Shown here: one piece after another, positions 23,082 to 32,066 of the stretch
Position numbering within the stretch: position 1 is the stretch's first letter
Layout: each line of letters begins with the position of its first letter
NCBI RefSeq assembly: GCF_003415655.1
Contig: NZ_QRHC01000020.1
Span: forward strand, 1 to 32,721
DNA length: 32,721 bases
Source: Vibrio maerlii
GTDB taxonomy: Bacteria; Pseudomonadota; Gammaproteobacteria; Enterobacterales; Vibrionaceae
Direction: 5' to 3'
Made by a program: the position numbers and the translations under genes
Notes under the pieces: model-generated
The model's database searches: none
Seen by the model: only the letters and a program-made list of their open reading frames with translations
Told to the model about the DNA's origin: nothing

Positions 23082-24575
23082 TTACACCAATGAAATCGAT
23101 AACGGCCAACCAATATCCGTCTGTCGGTTGGCCTCAATTTCTAGCTCAGCTGCCGTCAATGGATTTTGCTTTAGCCATGCCTCGTTGATGGATAACGTTA
23201 GTGAGTCTTTATCTGCTGCAAGAGCAAAAGGAGGCTCTAGATTGACGTTACGGCGATGGGTGAGTAATACCGCCAGTCTAAGTAATCTTAATAAACGCTT
23301 TGCACTGCTTCCGGAAAGCGCATGCTGCTCTGGCAGTGAGGTTAATTGCTCACGATAGCGACGAGCGACCTCGGCAATAAAGTACTTTTGTGCACGGGTA
23401 TAACCTGGCAAATCAAGATTGCGAAGTAAGTACGCACTATGCTCTCCACCCTTTTTAAAGTCGATGGTTAAACCGATTTCGTGTAGCTGTGCTGCGGTCG
23501 TCAGAAGCATCTCTGCTTGCGGTTCTTCAACCCAGTCCAGACCACCACATTGAGTAAGAAGCTTTTGTGCACAGTCTGCCGTTTGCTGGGCATATTGAAC
23601 ATCAAGCTGGTAGCGAGCTTGAACGCTGCTAATGGTGCGGCTACGAATATCATTTTGTCGCAACTCTTCGACCATTTCGTAAGCGAGACCTTCACGAAGG
23701 GCACCGCCAGCCAGCGTCATAGAGTCAATGTTCAGTAACTCAAAAATCGCAATCAAGATAGAAAGACCACTTGGGAATACGAGCGCGCGTTCAAGGGTCA
23801 AACCCTCAATCTCTAGTTCCTCTAGGCGTTCGTCCTGCATGGCTTGTTTTTGCAGACGCTTAAGCTTAGCTAAGGTGATGATCTCATCCATACCTTGAGC
23901 CAACATGATCTCTTGTAGTGCTTGTACTGTGCCTGATGCGCCCACGCATACGTCCCAACCAATATTGGTATATTGGTCTAGGATTGGGTTGAGTGTCGCT
24001 TTAGCTGCCTCAATGGCATTGTCGAAGTTTGCTTGGCTAAGCTGACGATCTTTGAAGTGCTTCTCCAACCAAGTTACACAGCCCATCTTGAGACTGGTTA
24101 ATGCTTTGGCTTCAAAGCCTTCACCGATAACGACCTCGGTGCTTGCGCCACCAATATCGACAACTAAGCGGCGGCCCATACCACCAGAGGTATGAGCAAC
24201 ACCTTTATAGATGGTTGCTGCTTCTTCTTCACCTGAGATCACTTCTATTTTATGACCTAGGATTTGATTTGCTTTAGCAAGGAAAATATCCACATTGGTC
24301 GCAGTACGCAGGGTCGCGGTGCCGACAATGCGGATATTTTCTGCAGAGATATCTTGTAATCGTTCGGCAAATAAACTCAAGCAATCCCACCCACGCTGCA
24401 TAGCTTCTTGGCTTAGCGCATTGTTTTCATCTAAGCCAGCAGCAAGGCGAACCTTGCGTTTAATTTTAGCCATGGTCTGGACGCTGCCATCGATATGACG
24501 CACAACGAGCATATGAAAGCTATTCGACCCGAGGTCGATGGCGGCATAAAGCGGTGATGAAGCTGCTTGTTTCAT
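23082..24575 (-). CDS. gppA: Ppx/GppA phosphatase (GppA)
   Basis: A 497-residue exopolyphosphatase/pppGpp phosphohydrolase of the actin-like ASKHA fold. The N-terminal phosphate-binding AIDLGSNSFHMLV (about 12-24), the catalytic-region GEEEA (about 100), VVDIGGASTE (about 138-147) and GCVTW are visible. The C-terminal half is the HD-like helical domain. It converts pppGpp to ppGpp and/or degrades polyphosphate. The gene follows rhlB by 25 nt on the same strand, the order seen in E. coli, which favours gppA over ppx. Confidence 0.94.
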   Translation of the reverse strand: MKQAASSPLYAAIDLGSNSFHMLVVRHIDGSVQTMAKIKRKVRLAAGLDENNALSQEAMQRGWDCLSLFAERLQDISAENIRIVGTATLRTATNVDIFLAKANQILGHKIEVISGEEEAATIYKGVAHTSGGMGRRLVVDIGGASTEVVIGEGFEAKALTSLKMGCVTWLEKHFKDRQLSQANFDNAIEAAKATLNPILDQYTNIGWDVCVGASGTVQALQEIMLAQGMDEIITLAKLKRLQKQAMQDERLEELEIEGLTLERALVFPSGLSILIAIFELLNIDSMTLAGGALREGLAYEMVEELRQNDIRSRTISSVQARYQLDVQYAQQTADCAQKLLTQCGGLDWVEEPQAEMLLTTAAQLHEIGLTIDFKKGGEHSAYLLRNLDLPGYTRAQKYFIAEVARRYREQLTSLPEQHALSGSSAKRLLRLLRLAVLLTHRRNVNLEPPFALAADKDSLTLSINEAWLKQNPLTAAELEIEANRQTDIGWPLSISLV

Positions 24576-24600
24576 AGATTACTCAGATTCCCTGTTCTAT

Positions 24601-25908
24601 TTACTGCTGGTTTTGTCGTGGTTGACGCGGACGACGATTGTTTGGTCGACGATTTCCTGAACGAGGACCACCCGTGTTCGTGCGGCGTTGCTGCGGGCCA
24701 CGGTTATTGCGCATACGAATTGGTGCTGGTAGATCTTGGATCAGCGCCGATGCATCATATTCTGATGTTGGGATTGCATGCTCAATATATTCCTCGATAG
24801 GAGGAAGGTTAATTGCGTAGTCTTCACAAGCAAAGCTAATTGAGTGACCACTTGCACCAGCACGACCTGTACGGCCAATACGGTGAACGTAGTCTTCGCA
24901 ATCGTCTGGTAGATCGTAGTTGAATACGTGCGTTACCTGAGGGATATGCAGACCACGAGCAGCAACGTCTGTTGCAACTAGGATATCTACATCGCCTTTA
25001 GTGAACTGTTCTAAGATTTTCTCACGCTTCTTCTGCGGAACGTCACCCGTTAGCAGGCCAACACGATGACCATCAGCGGCTAGGTGACCCCAAACTAATT
25101 CACACTTGTGCTTGGTGTTAGCAAATACGATTGCGCGATCTGGCCACTCTTCTTCAATAAGGGTTTGTAGCAGCGCCATCTTGTGTTCATTCGATGGGTA
25201 GAACAGCTCTTCTTGAATGCGGTGTCCGGTTTTCACTTCTGGCTCTACAACAACATGCTCTGGGTTGTGCATGTGTTCGAACGCGAGCTCTTGCACTCGG
25301 TAAGACAGAGTGGCAGAGAACAGCATGTTCAGACGCTCTGATGGCTCAGGCATACGACGGAACAAGAAACGGATATCCTTGATAAAACCAAGGTCGAACA
25401 TACGGTCCGCTTCATCCAGAACCACAGCTTGAATATGGTTCAGGTTGAATACCTTTTGCTTGTAGAAGTCGATAATACGACCTGTGGTACCGATCAGTAC
25501 GTCAACACCAGCCTCTAGCTTCGCAACTTGCTTATCATAAGGTTCACCACCGTAAGCAAGCGCAGCTTTAATGCCAGTGCTCTTAATAAGTGGTTCTGCG
25601 TCGTTGAAAATCTGAATCGCTAGCTCACGCGTTGGTGCCATAATGATTGCGCGCGGCTGCGTTGGTTTACGGCCTTCGTGTTCAGGCGTTTTCAACAAGT
25701 GGTTAAAGGTAGCAGTGAGAAACGCGAGGGTTTTACCAGTACCCGTTTGGGCCTGGCCTGCAATATCTTGGCCGGTGAGCAGTACCGGCAGCGCCAAGGC
25801 TTGGATCGGGGTACAGTAATCGAACCCTTTTTTCTCCAATCCTTCAATGACTTGGGGATGTAAATCCAAGTCGGCGAACTTTTGCTCTGTGATATGCGTC
25901 TTTTTCAT
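24601..25908 (-). CDS. rhlB: ATP-dependent RNA helicase RhlB
   Basis: DEAD-box helicase of 435 residues that works in the RNA degradosome with RNase E. Motifs are AQTGTGKT (53-60), PTRELA (about 92-97), DEAD (165-168), SAT (about 200) and HRIGRTGRAG. The C-terminal tail from about 395 is a basic, Arg/Asn/Pro/Gln-rich low-complexity segment, typical of RhlB. It is divergent from trxA across about 110 bp and cotranscribed with gppA. Confidence 0.96.
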   Translation of the reverse strand: MKKTHITEQKFADLDLHPQVIEGLEKKGFDYCTPIQALALPVLLTGQDIAGQAQTGTGKTLAFLTATFNHLLKTPEHEGRKPTQPRAIIMAPTRELAIQIFNDAEPLIKSTGIKAALAYGGEPYDKQVAKLEAGVDVLIGTTGRIIDFYKQKVFNLNHIQAVVLDEADRMFDLGFIKDIRFLFRRMPEPSERLNMLFSATLSYRVQELAFEHMHNPEHVVVEPEVKTGHRIQEELFYPSNEHKMALLQTLIEEEWPDRAIVFANTKHKCELVWGHLAADGHRVGLLTGDVPQKKREKILEQFTKGDVDILVATDVAARGLHIPQVTHVFNYDLPDDCEDYVHRIGRTGRAGASGHSISFACEDYAINLPPIEEYIEHAIPTSEYDASALIQDLPAPIRMRNNRGPQQRRTNTGGPRSGNRRPNNRRPRQPRQNQQ

Positions 25909-26020
25909 TGCTATAGAATATCAGCTTAAGCTTGCAATACGAAAGTAAATACATTCCAATAGGGCATCTATTTGCTGGTTATCATCCAACCAGTTCTATA
26001 AAAATACATTGGAGTGGAAG

Positions 26021-26347
26021 ATGAGTGATAAGATTTTGCAGCTTTCTGATGAAGGTTTTGAGAACGATGTAATCCAAGCTGCAGGCCCAGTTCTTGTTGA
26101 TTTTTGGGCAGAATGGTGTGGTCCATGTAAGATGATTGCGCCGATTCTTGACGAAATCGCAGACGAGTACGAAGGTAAACTCACTATCGGTAAACTAAAT
26201 ATCGACCAAAACGCAGGCACACCACCTAAGTTTGGTATTCGCGGTATCCCAACGCTGCTGCTATTTAAAGATGGCGGTGTGGCTGCGACAAAAGTTGGAG
26301 CGCTTTCTAAGACCCAGCTGAAAGAATTCCTAGACGCGAACCTATAA
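26021..26347 (+). CDS. trxA: thioredoxin 1
   Basis: A 108-residue thioredoxin with the active site WCGPC (W32-C36) and cis-proline region GIRGIPTLLLF. It is the general cytoplasmic disulfide reductant. The frame is open from a TTG at 26009, but the ATG at 26021 matches E. coli TrxA in length and start (MSDKI), with GGAG at 26011-26014. It has its own terminator and precedes rho, the same trxA-rho order as in E. coli. Confidence 0.98.
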   Translation: MSDKILQLSDEGFENDVIQAAGPVLVDFWAEWCGPCKMIAPILDEIADEYEGKLTIGKLNIDQNAGTPPKFGIRGIPTLLLFKDGGVAATKVGALSKTQLKEFLDANL

Positions 26348-26366
26348 GGTTGGCGCTTGAGAAATG

Positions 26367-26406
26367 AAAACCGTGCATCACTCAAAATGCGCGGTTTTGT
26401 TTTTTC
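26367..26406 (+). terminator. terminator after trxA
   Basis: A 12-bp stem (AAAACCGTGCAT 26367-26378 / ATGCGCGGTTTT 26387-26398) with one G-T pair and an 8-nt loop, followed by GTTTTTTC. Confidence 0.9.
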
Positions 26407-26548
26407 TACGCTATAGACTAGTCTTATTTTTAGTGCTAGTTTATCGCACGTTAATTAAACAAACGTTCACTTCTTGGTCGATCCTGAGACCAAATCCATC
26501 TTAACTTACAAAACAGATCCTATTTTGACTAAAAAACTATCCACCACT

Positions 26549-27808
26549 ATGAATCTAACAGAACTCAAGAACAGACCTGTCTCTGAACTTGTTAAACTTG
26601 GTGAATCTCTAGGTCTAGAGAACCTTGCTCGCCTAAGAAAGCAAGACATTATCTTTGCCATCCTAAAAGCACATGCGAAAAGTGGTGAAGACATTTTTGG
26701 TGACGGCGTTTTGGAAATTCTACAAGACGGTTTTGGTTTCCTACGTAGTGCAGACAGCTCATACCTAGCGGGTCCCGATGACATCTATGTCTCACCGAGT
26801 CAGATTCGTCGTTTCAACCTGCGTACAGGTGATTCGATTGCCGGTAAGATTCGTCCACCAAAAGATGGTGAGCGTTACTTTGCACTTCTTAAAGTCAATA
26901 CAGTTAACGATGATAAGCCAGACAATGCGCGTAACAAGATTCTATTTGAAAACTTGACGCCACTTCATGCGAATGAGCGCATGGTGATGGAGCGTGGTAA
27001 TGGTTCAACTGAAGATATTACAGCTCGTGTTCTAGACCTAGCTTCTCCTATTGGTAAAGGTCAGCGTGGTCTGATTGTTGCTCCGCCAAAAGCGGGTAAG
27101 ACAATGCTTCTGCAAAACATTGCTCAGAGCATTGCCCACAACCACCCAGAATGTGAGTTAATGGTACTTCTTATCGACGAACGTCCAGAAGAAGTAACCG
27201 AGATGCAGCGCCTGGTGAAGGGTGAAGTAGTTGCATCGACATTCGATGAGCCAGCATCTCGCCACGTTCAAGTAGCAGAAATGGTTATTGAGAAAGCAAA
27301 ACGCCTTGTTGAACACAAGAAAGACGTAGTCATTCTGCTTGACTCAATCACTCGTCTAGCGCGTGCATACAACACCGTTGTACCTTCATCTGGTAAGGTT
27401 CTAACTGGTGGTGTTGATGCCAACGCCCTACATCGCCCTAAGCGCTTCTTCGGTGCGGCACGTAATGTAGAAGAGGGCGGTAGCCTAACTATCCTTGCGA
27501 CAGCATTAGTAGATACAGGTTCTAAGATGGACGAAGTTATCTACGAAGAGTTCAAGGGTACAGGTAACATGGAAATCCACCTAAACCGTAAGATTGCCGA
27601 GAAGCGTGTCTTCCCAGCTATCGATTTCAACCGCTCAGGTACTCGTCGTGAAGAGCTACTAACTAAAGCGGATGAGCTACAGAAGATGTGGATCCTACGT
27701 AAGATTGTTCACCCAATGGGTGAAATCGACGCGATGGAATTCCTAATCGACAAGCTAGCAATGACGAAGACTAACGATGAGTTCTTTGATGCTATGCGTC
27801 GCCAGTAA
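26549..27808 (+). CDS. rho: transcription termination factor Rho
   Basis: Hexameric RNA-DNA helicase of 419 residues, the same length as E. coli Rho. The N-terminal RNA-binding region starts MNLTELKNRPVSELVKLGE and continues KQDIIFAILKAHAKSGEDIFGDGVLEI. The Walker A APPKAGKT lies at about 177-184 and the Walker B VVILLDSITRLARAYN follows. The ATG at 26549 is chosen by homology. It has no recognisable Shine-Dalgarno, and the frame stays open 25 codons upstream to 26474. The leader of roughly 140 nt fits an autoregulated rho transcript. Confidence 0.97.
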   Translation: MNLTELKNRPVSELVKLGESLGLENLARLRKQDIIFAILKAHAKSGEDIFGDGVLEILQDGFGFLRSADSSYLAGPDDIYVSPSQIRRFNLRTGDSIAGKIRPPKDGERYFALLKVNTVNDDKPDNARNKILFENLTPLHANERMVMERGNGSTEDITARVLDLASPIGKGQRGLIVAPPKAGKTMLLQNIAQSIAHNHPECELMVLLIDERPEEVTEMQRLVKGEVVASTFDEPASRHVQVAEMVIEKAKRLVEHKKDVVILLDSITRLARAYNTVVPSSGKVLTGGVDANALHRPKRFFGAARNVEEGGSLTILATALVDTGSKMDEVIYEEFKGTGNMEIHLNRKIAEKRVFPAIDFNRSGTRREELLTKADELQKMWILRKIVHPMGEIDAMEFLIDKLAMTKTNDEFFDAMRRQ

Positions 27809-27831
27809 TTACTGGTTATAGCTTATGCAAC

Positions 27832-27859
27832 AATGCCACCTAACTAGGTGGCATTTTTA
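27832..27859 (+). terminator. terminator after rho
   Basis: A 10-bp stem AATGCCACCT / AGGTGGCATT (27832-27841 / 27846-27855) with loop AACT, followed by TTTTA. Confidence 0.9.
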
Positions 27860-27918
27860 TTTGCATTTCATTATTGAAGAGCGCAGAATATCTGCAAATG
27901 TTACAAGGAGGTTAACAA

Positions 27919-28911
27919 ATGCAACAAGGACTGTTGGCATCGCTTCTCCTATCTATCTCATTGTTATCTTCGCCGAGTATGGCGACCGATATTGCACCTA
28001 GCTCTGTACAAATCTGGGTTACGGATGCTCAGATGCAGGATAAAACATCTGAACTGCTTCAGTACGTCGTCATGGATGAGATAGACAATCTCAACTTTGC
28101 GCTAGAGCGTCTCGCATTCCCTCAACAAGAGGTTGTTAGATATCTACTATTGCAAAAACTCGAACAGCAAAACTTTATTCTCACACCAAAGATGGCGATC
28201 TTCGTTGAGCAGCAACGTGCTTTACCCACCACCTATAATGTGGTGGAAGATGGTGATGGCTATGAAGTGAGTAGCCCGGCCTTTAATTATCCGGCGATAG
28301 CACATCGTTTATTGAAAGCTTGGAAGCGCGATCAGCAAACCATGACATTTGTAATGGCCGCTGAGCGAAAAGAACTGATTCTTTCTGAGTGGCTGTCAGG
28401 ACCCTCACATCAAGTCAAAGCACGAGAGCAGTTATTGATTCGAGAGTTAGATAGCTTATCACCAGAAGCGGTAAACACACTGACTCAACAATTAACTCAG
28501 CAAGGTATTACTCGCTGGATACCCTCATCAGAGGTTCTGGTTCGTCTAGCGCAGGTTAGTGAAAGTGACGATTTGTATAAAATTCTGTGGCGTAAGAAAG
28601 TCGATCGCCACAGCAGTGCTGAACTCAAGAGATTAGCTTCTCTATCTAGCCCATTCGCAACCGAGCAAGTAATCCAAGCGGCGAGTAACCCAGGTTTGAA
28701 TCAACAGGCACTGAATTTATTAACTCGAATGGACCCTTTGCCGCAGAATGTGAAGAGTTACTTGATTTCACAAATGGCCATTCCCGAAGAAGCCTCACGT
28801 GTTGCCCAGCAGCTGGCGAATCAAGGGCATGAGACCTGGCTAAAAGAGCTGTTAAACGACAATCAACAAGTACGCTCGAATTCAATTAGGCAGGTGCTTT
28901 CCCAGTATTAA
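27919..28911 (+). CDS. predicted secreted protein of unknown function
   Basis: A 330-residue protein I do not recognise. Residues 1-22 are a clear Sec signal peptide (hydrophobic LLASLLLSISLL, cleavage likely after SMA), so it is probably periplasmic. There is no lipobox cysteine; indeed I see no cysteine in the protein. The mature part looks almost entirely helical, and the C-terminal 150 residues have loosely repeating helical pairs (for example ATEQVIQAASNPGLNQQAL, then VKSYLISQMAIPEEASRVAQQL) suggestive of a HEAT-like solenoid. It has an excellent Shine-Dalgarno (AAGGAGG 27905-27911) and stands alone between the rho terminator and its own terminator. Function cannot be assigned. Confidence 0.8.
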   Translation: MQQGLLASLLLSISLLSSPSMATDIAPSSVQIWVTDAQMQDKTSELLQYVVMDEIDNLNFALERLAFPQQEVVRYLLLQKLEQQNFILTPKMAIFVEQQRALPTTYNVVEDGDGYEVSSPAFNYPAIAHRLLKAWKRDQQTMTFVMAAERKELILSEWLSGPSHQVKAREQLLIRELDSLSPEAVNTLTQQLTQQGITRWIPSSEVLVRLAQVSESDDLYKILWRKKVDRHSSAELKRLASLSSPFATEQVIQAASNPGLNQQALNLLTRMDPLPQNVKSYLISQMAIPEEASRVAQQLANQGHETWLKELLNDNQQVRSNSIRQVLSQY

Positions 28912-28935
28912 ACCTGACCACCTTTGATTCATATC

Positions 28936-28968
28936 AAAAAGAGAGATCGTTCGATCTCTCTTTTGTTA
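28936..28968 (+). terminator. terminator upstream of ubiD
   Basis: A stem of 11-13 bp, AAAAGAGAGATCG / CGATCTCTCTTTT (28937-28949 / 28952-28964), followed by GTT. It ends the secreted-protein transcript. A perfect TATAAT at 28967-28972 begins directly after it and could be the -10 of ubiD, though no matching -35 is clear. Confidence 0.85.
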
Positions 28969-29003
28969 TAATGACGCCAGAATCAATAGCCAGCAGAAGG
29001 CCT

Positions 29004-30854
29004 ATGAGTTTTAAGGATTTACGCGATTTTATTGGACAACTTGAGCAGCAGGGTTTGCTCAAGCGCATTAGCCATCCAGTTGACCCTCATTATGAGATGA
29101 CGGAGATCAGCGATCGTACATTACGCGCTGGTGGACCTGCTCTATTATTCGAAAACCCAATCGGATACGAGTTTCCTGTACTCACCAACCTATTTGGTAC
29201 GACTGAACGAGTTGCTTTAGGTATGGGACGCAATGAGGTCACTGAACTTAGAGAGGTGGGTAAATTACTCGCTTACTTGAAAGAACCCGAGCCCCCAAGA
29301 GGCTTCAAGGATGCGATTGATAAAATTCCAGTTTTTAAACAAGTCCTTAATATGCCAGCTAAGCGCCTGCGTAAAGCGCCGTGCCAAGAAATAGTTTGGC
29401 AAGGTGATGACGTCGATCTCGACAAAATCCCAGTGATGAGCTGTTGGGCTGAGGATGTTGCGCCATTATTGACCTGGGGATTAACCGTAACTCGAGGTCC
29501 AAATAAGAAGCGTCAGAATCTGGGTATTTACCGACAACAGAAAATCGGTAAAAACAAGATCATTATGCGTTGGTTAGCTCATCGTGGTGGTGCGCTTGAT
29601 CTGCGTGATTGGATAGAAACGAACCCTGGTAAACCTTTCCCTGTATCTATAGCGTTTGGCGCCGACCCGGCGACTATCCTAGGTGCGGTCACACCCGTGC
29701 CAGATACACTCTCTGAGTATGCGTTTGCTGGCTTACTCAGAGGCAGCAAAACAGAAGTGGTTAAGTCCGTTAGCAATGATCTCGAAGTTCCGGCGAGTGC
29801 TGAAATTGTTATGGAAGGCTACATTGACCCTAATGAGTTTGCTGATGAGGGTCCTTACGGCGACCATACGGGTTATTACAACGAGAAAGAAAAGCATCAT
29901 GTCTTTACAATTACCCACATTACTATGCGTAAAGACCCGATCTACCACAGCACCTATACTGGTCGCCCGCCCGATGAGCCTGCAGTACTCGGTGTTGCTC
30001 TCAATGAAGTCTTCGTTCCTATTCTTCAGAAGCAATTTCCGGAAATAGAAGATTTCTATTTACCACCGGAAGGGTGCTCGTATCGTATGGCCGTGGTCAC
30101 GATGAAGAAGCAATACCCCGGTCACGCAAAGCGCGTGATGATGGGAGTATGGTCTTTCCTGCGTCAGTTTATGTACACCAAATTTGTCATCGTATGTGAT
30201 GAAAAGGTCAATGCAAGGGATTGGGGCGAGGTTGTTGCAGCGATGACGGAACATATGGACCCAGTGCGCGACACCCTGATGATTGAGAATACGCCAATTG
30301 ATTCGCTTGATTTCGCTTCACCTGTCGTAGGTCTTGGCTCCAAAATGGGCTTAGATGCTACCGAAAAGTGGGATGTCGAATTAGTAGAGCGAGATGTGAT
30401 ACAGGATGTGGAGGCTGCTGAGCACGGGAGTATTGACGCTTTGAAACAGAAGTGCCCTCAGATCATCGACCTATACCTTCCTGATACGGCAAAAAACTCT
30501 AGCTTTGCGATTGTATCAATGAAGAAAGAGAAAGTTGGGGAGTCTCAACTTGTGGCTGAGGCGGTGCTGAGTTACCTGAGAAGTTTTACCCAAGAACGCT
30601 TTGTTATCTTGTGCGATGACGATGTTAATGCTCAGGATTGGAATGATGTCATTTGGGCCGTGACTACCAGGATGGATCCTGCGCGCGATACTCAACAACT
30701 TGTAGATAAAGAAAAAGGCATATCGAGCTTGATTCTTGACGCAACTAATAAGCTTGAGGGTGAAGTTGCGCGTGAATGGGGCAAACCGATTGCAAAAGAT
30801 CCTAAACTTGTTGCCCGTATCGATGATATTTGGAATGAGTTAGGTATTCTATGA
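29004..30854 (+). CDS. ubiD: 4-hydroxy-3-polyprenylbenzoate decarboxylase UbiD, with internal domain duplication
   Basis: Prenyl-FMN-dependent decarboxylase of ubiquinone synthesis. The first 450 residues follow E. coli UbiD closely (DLRDFIGQLEQQGLLKRI, TLRAGGPALLFENP, the DEGPYGDHTGYY active-site loop, GLGSKMGLDAT). E. coli UbiD is 497 residues, but this protein is 616. The extra part is a second copy of one segment: residues 345-424 and 484-563 align over 80 residues without gaps at 37 identities (about 46%). The normal C-terminus (EVAREWGKPIAKDP) follows. The ATG at 29004 is chosen with AGAAGG upstream; an upstream ATG at 28971 overlaps the putative -10. It overlaps the ferredoxin gene by 4 nt. 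Confidence 0.95.
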   Translation: MSFKDLRDFIGQLEQQGLLKRISHPVDPHYEMTEISDRTLRAGGPALLFENPIGYEFPVLTNLFGTTERVALGMGRNEVTELREVGKLLAYLKEPEPPRGFKDAIDKIPVFKQVLNMPAKRLRKAPCQEIVWQGDDVDLDKIPVMSCWAEDVAPLLTWGLTVTRGPNKKRQNLGIYRQQKIGKNKIIMRWLAHRGGALDLRDWIETNPGKPFPVSIAFGADPATILGAVTPVPDTLSEYAFAGLLRGSKTEVVKSVSNDLEVPASAEIVMEGYIDPNEFADEGPYGDHTGYYNEKEKHHVFTITHITMRKDPIYHSTYTGRPPDEPAVLGVALNEVFVPILQKQFPEIEDFYLPPEGCSYRMAVVTMKKQYPGHAKRVMMGVWSFLRQFMYTKFVIVCDEKVNARDWGEVVAAMTEHMDPVRDTLMIENTPIDSLDFASPVVGLGSKMGLDATEKWDVELVERDVIQDVEAAEHGSIDALKQKCPQIIDLYLPDTAKNSSFAIVSMKKEKVGESQLVAEAVLSYLRSFTQERFVILCDDDVNAQDWNDVIWAVTTRMDPARDTQQLVDKEKGISSLILDATNKLEGEVAREWGKPIAKDPKLVARIDDIWNELGIL

Positions 30855-31120
30855 ACCATAGGGTTCAACTAGTCCCTCACAACATCACCTTTGAGGTTAA
30901 TGAAGGTGAAACGATATTGGAAGCTGCGCTCAACAATAATATTAGCTTTCCAAATCGTTGTCAGGTAGGGGCGTGCGCGGCATGTTTGTGTCGCAAGCTC
31001 AAAGGCGAGGTGAGTTATCACCTTGAACCTATGCTCACAGAGAATGAGCAAGCGCGTGGTTGGTTGTTTGCCTGCCAAGCGTATCCAACAACAGATTTAA
31101 CGCTTACTTTTGACGAGTAA
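30851..31120 (+). CDS. [2Fe-2S] plant-type ferredoxin
   Basis: An 89-residue ferredoxin with the cluster ligands C37, C42, C45 and C75 (CX4CX2C, then FACQA). The sequence resembles the ferredoxin domain fused to FNR-type reductases such as phenol hydroxylase reductase and AscD, including GETILEAAL, GEVSYHLEP and LFACQAYPTTDL. Its ATG overlaps the ubiD stop (ATGA) and fre begins 17 nt later, so it is translated in one operon between a prenyl-FMN enzyme and a flavin reductase. Ferredoxin and Fre together equal the two halves of one such reductase, suggesting that they pass electrons to each other. Confidence 0.93.
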   Translation: MNHRVQLVPHNITFEVNEGETILEAALNNNISFPNRCQVGACAACLCRKLKGEVSYHLEPMLTENEQARGWLFACQAYPTTDLTLTFDE

Positions 31121-31137
31121 GAGACTTAAGGAAGACC

Positions 31138-31851
31138 ATGACTATCAAATGTAAAGTAAAGTCTATCGAGCCTTTGGCTTGTAATACTTTCCAAATTCTA
31201 TTGCACCCAGAAGAACCTGTAGAGTTTAAAGCTGGCCAATACTTAATGGTTGAAATGGGTGAAAAAGACAAACGCCCATTTTCGATTGCAAGCAGTCCAT
31301 GTCGCCACCAAGGTGAACTAGAACTACATATCGGTGCGGCAGAGCATAATGCTTATGCGATTGAAGTCGTTGACGCGATGAAAGCGGCACTCGAAGATGG
31401 CGGCGATATCTTGATTGATGCTCCTCATGGCGATGCATGGGTAAAAGAAGACAGCGAACGTCCACTATTACTCATTGCTGGTGGTACCGGTTTTAGTTAC
31501 GTGCGCTCTATTCTCGATCACTGTATCAGCCAAGAAAAGACGCTTCCTATCTATTTATATTGGGGGGCAAAGGATGCATGCCAACTATACGCGAAAGAAG
31601 AGCTAGCGGAGATCGAAGCTAAATACTCAAATATCCACTTTGTACCGGTGGTAGAACAGGCGAGTGGTGATTGGGCGGGCAAAACAGGCAATGTGTTGCA
31701 AGCAATTGAAGGTGATTTCGAATCACTAGAGACTTTCGATATCTATATTGCAGGTCGATTTGAAATGGCGGGTGCGGCTCGAGAGCAGTTTACCCAGGTT
31801 AAAGGTGCACACAGTGACAGAATGTTTGCCGACGCCTACGCATTTATCTGA
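31138..31851 (+). CDS. fre: NAD(P)H-flavin reductase Fre
   Basis: A 237-residue FNR-superfamily flavin reductase (Fre/LuxG type). The flavin-binding RPFSIASS is at 46-53 and the NAD(P)H-binding AGGTGFSYVRSIL at about 114-126; the C-terminal stretch DIYIAGRFEM is also conserved. It makes free reduced FMN/FAD. UbiX needs reduced FMN to make prenyl-FMN for UbiD, which gives a functional reason for the ubiD linkage. AAGGA precedes the ATG at 31138. It is the last gene of the operon. Confidence 0.95.
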   Translation: MTIKCKVKSIEPLACNTFQILLHPEEPVEFKAGQYLMVEMGEKDKRPFSIASSPCRHQGELELHIGAAEHNAYAIEVVDAMKAALEDGGDILIDAPHGDAWVKEDSERPLLLIAGGTGFSYVRSILDHCISQEKTLPIYLYWGAKDACQLYAKEELAEIEAKYSNIHFVPVVEQASGDWAGKTGNVLQAIEGDFESLETFDIYIAGRFEMAGAAREQFTQVKGAHSDRMFADAYAFI

Positions 31852-31873
31852 CCAAAAGTAGAGTCTGGATAAC

Positions 31874-31901
31874 AAAAAGAGAGCTGGAATGCTCTCTTTT
31901 T
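31874..31901 (+). terminator. terminator after fre
   Basis: An 11-bp stem AAAAAGAGAGC / GCTCTCTTTTT (31874-31884 / 31891-31901) with a 6-nt loop; the A/T flanks serve as the T tract. Confidence 0.85.
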
Positions 31902-31962
31902 GCACATTTGGATGCAAATTTAATCGAAAGAATGTTTTTTTGAATTTATTTGAAAAAAGTAC

Positions 31963-31990
31963 TTGCCAATGTGATTCCGATCTCTATAAT
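31963..31990 (+). promoter_or_regulatory. rRNA operon promoter P1
   Basis: TTGCCA (31963-31968), 16 bp, TATAAT (31985-31990), followed by a GC-rich discriminator (GCCCCCTCGC) of the kind that makes rRNA promoters sensitive to ppGpp. It lies about 390 nt before 16S. Confidence 0.8.
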
Positions 31991-32066
31991 GCCCCCTCGC
32001 TGACACGGGAACGCTTCGAAAAGAACGGGATTGAGTTAGCAAGGTCACAAAGCCAAGCAGAAATGC

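Noticed and set aside
26474..26548. N-terminal extension of Rho by 25 codons from a TTG
   Set aside because: The frame is open but E. coli Rho starts exactly at MNLTEL, and the upstream TTG has no ribosome site. Treated as leader.
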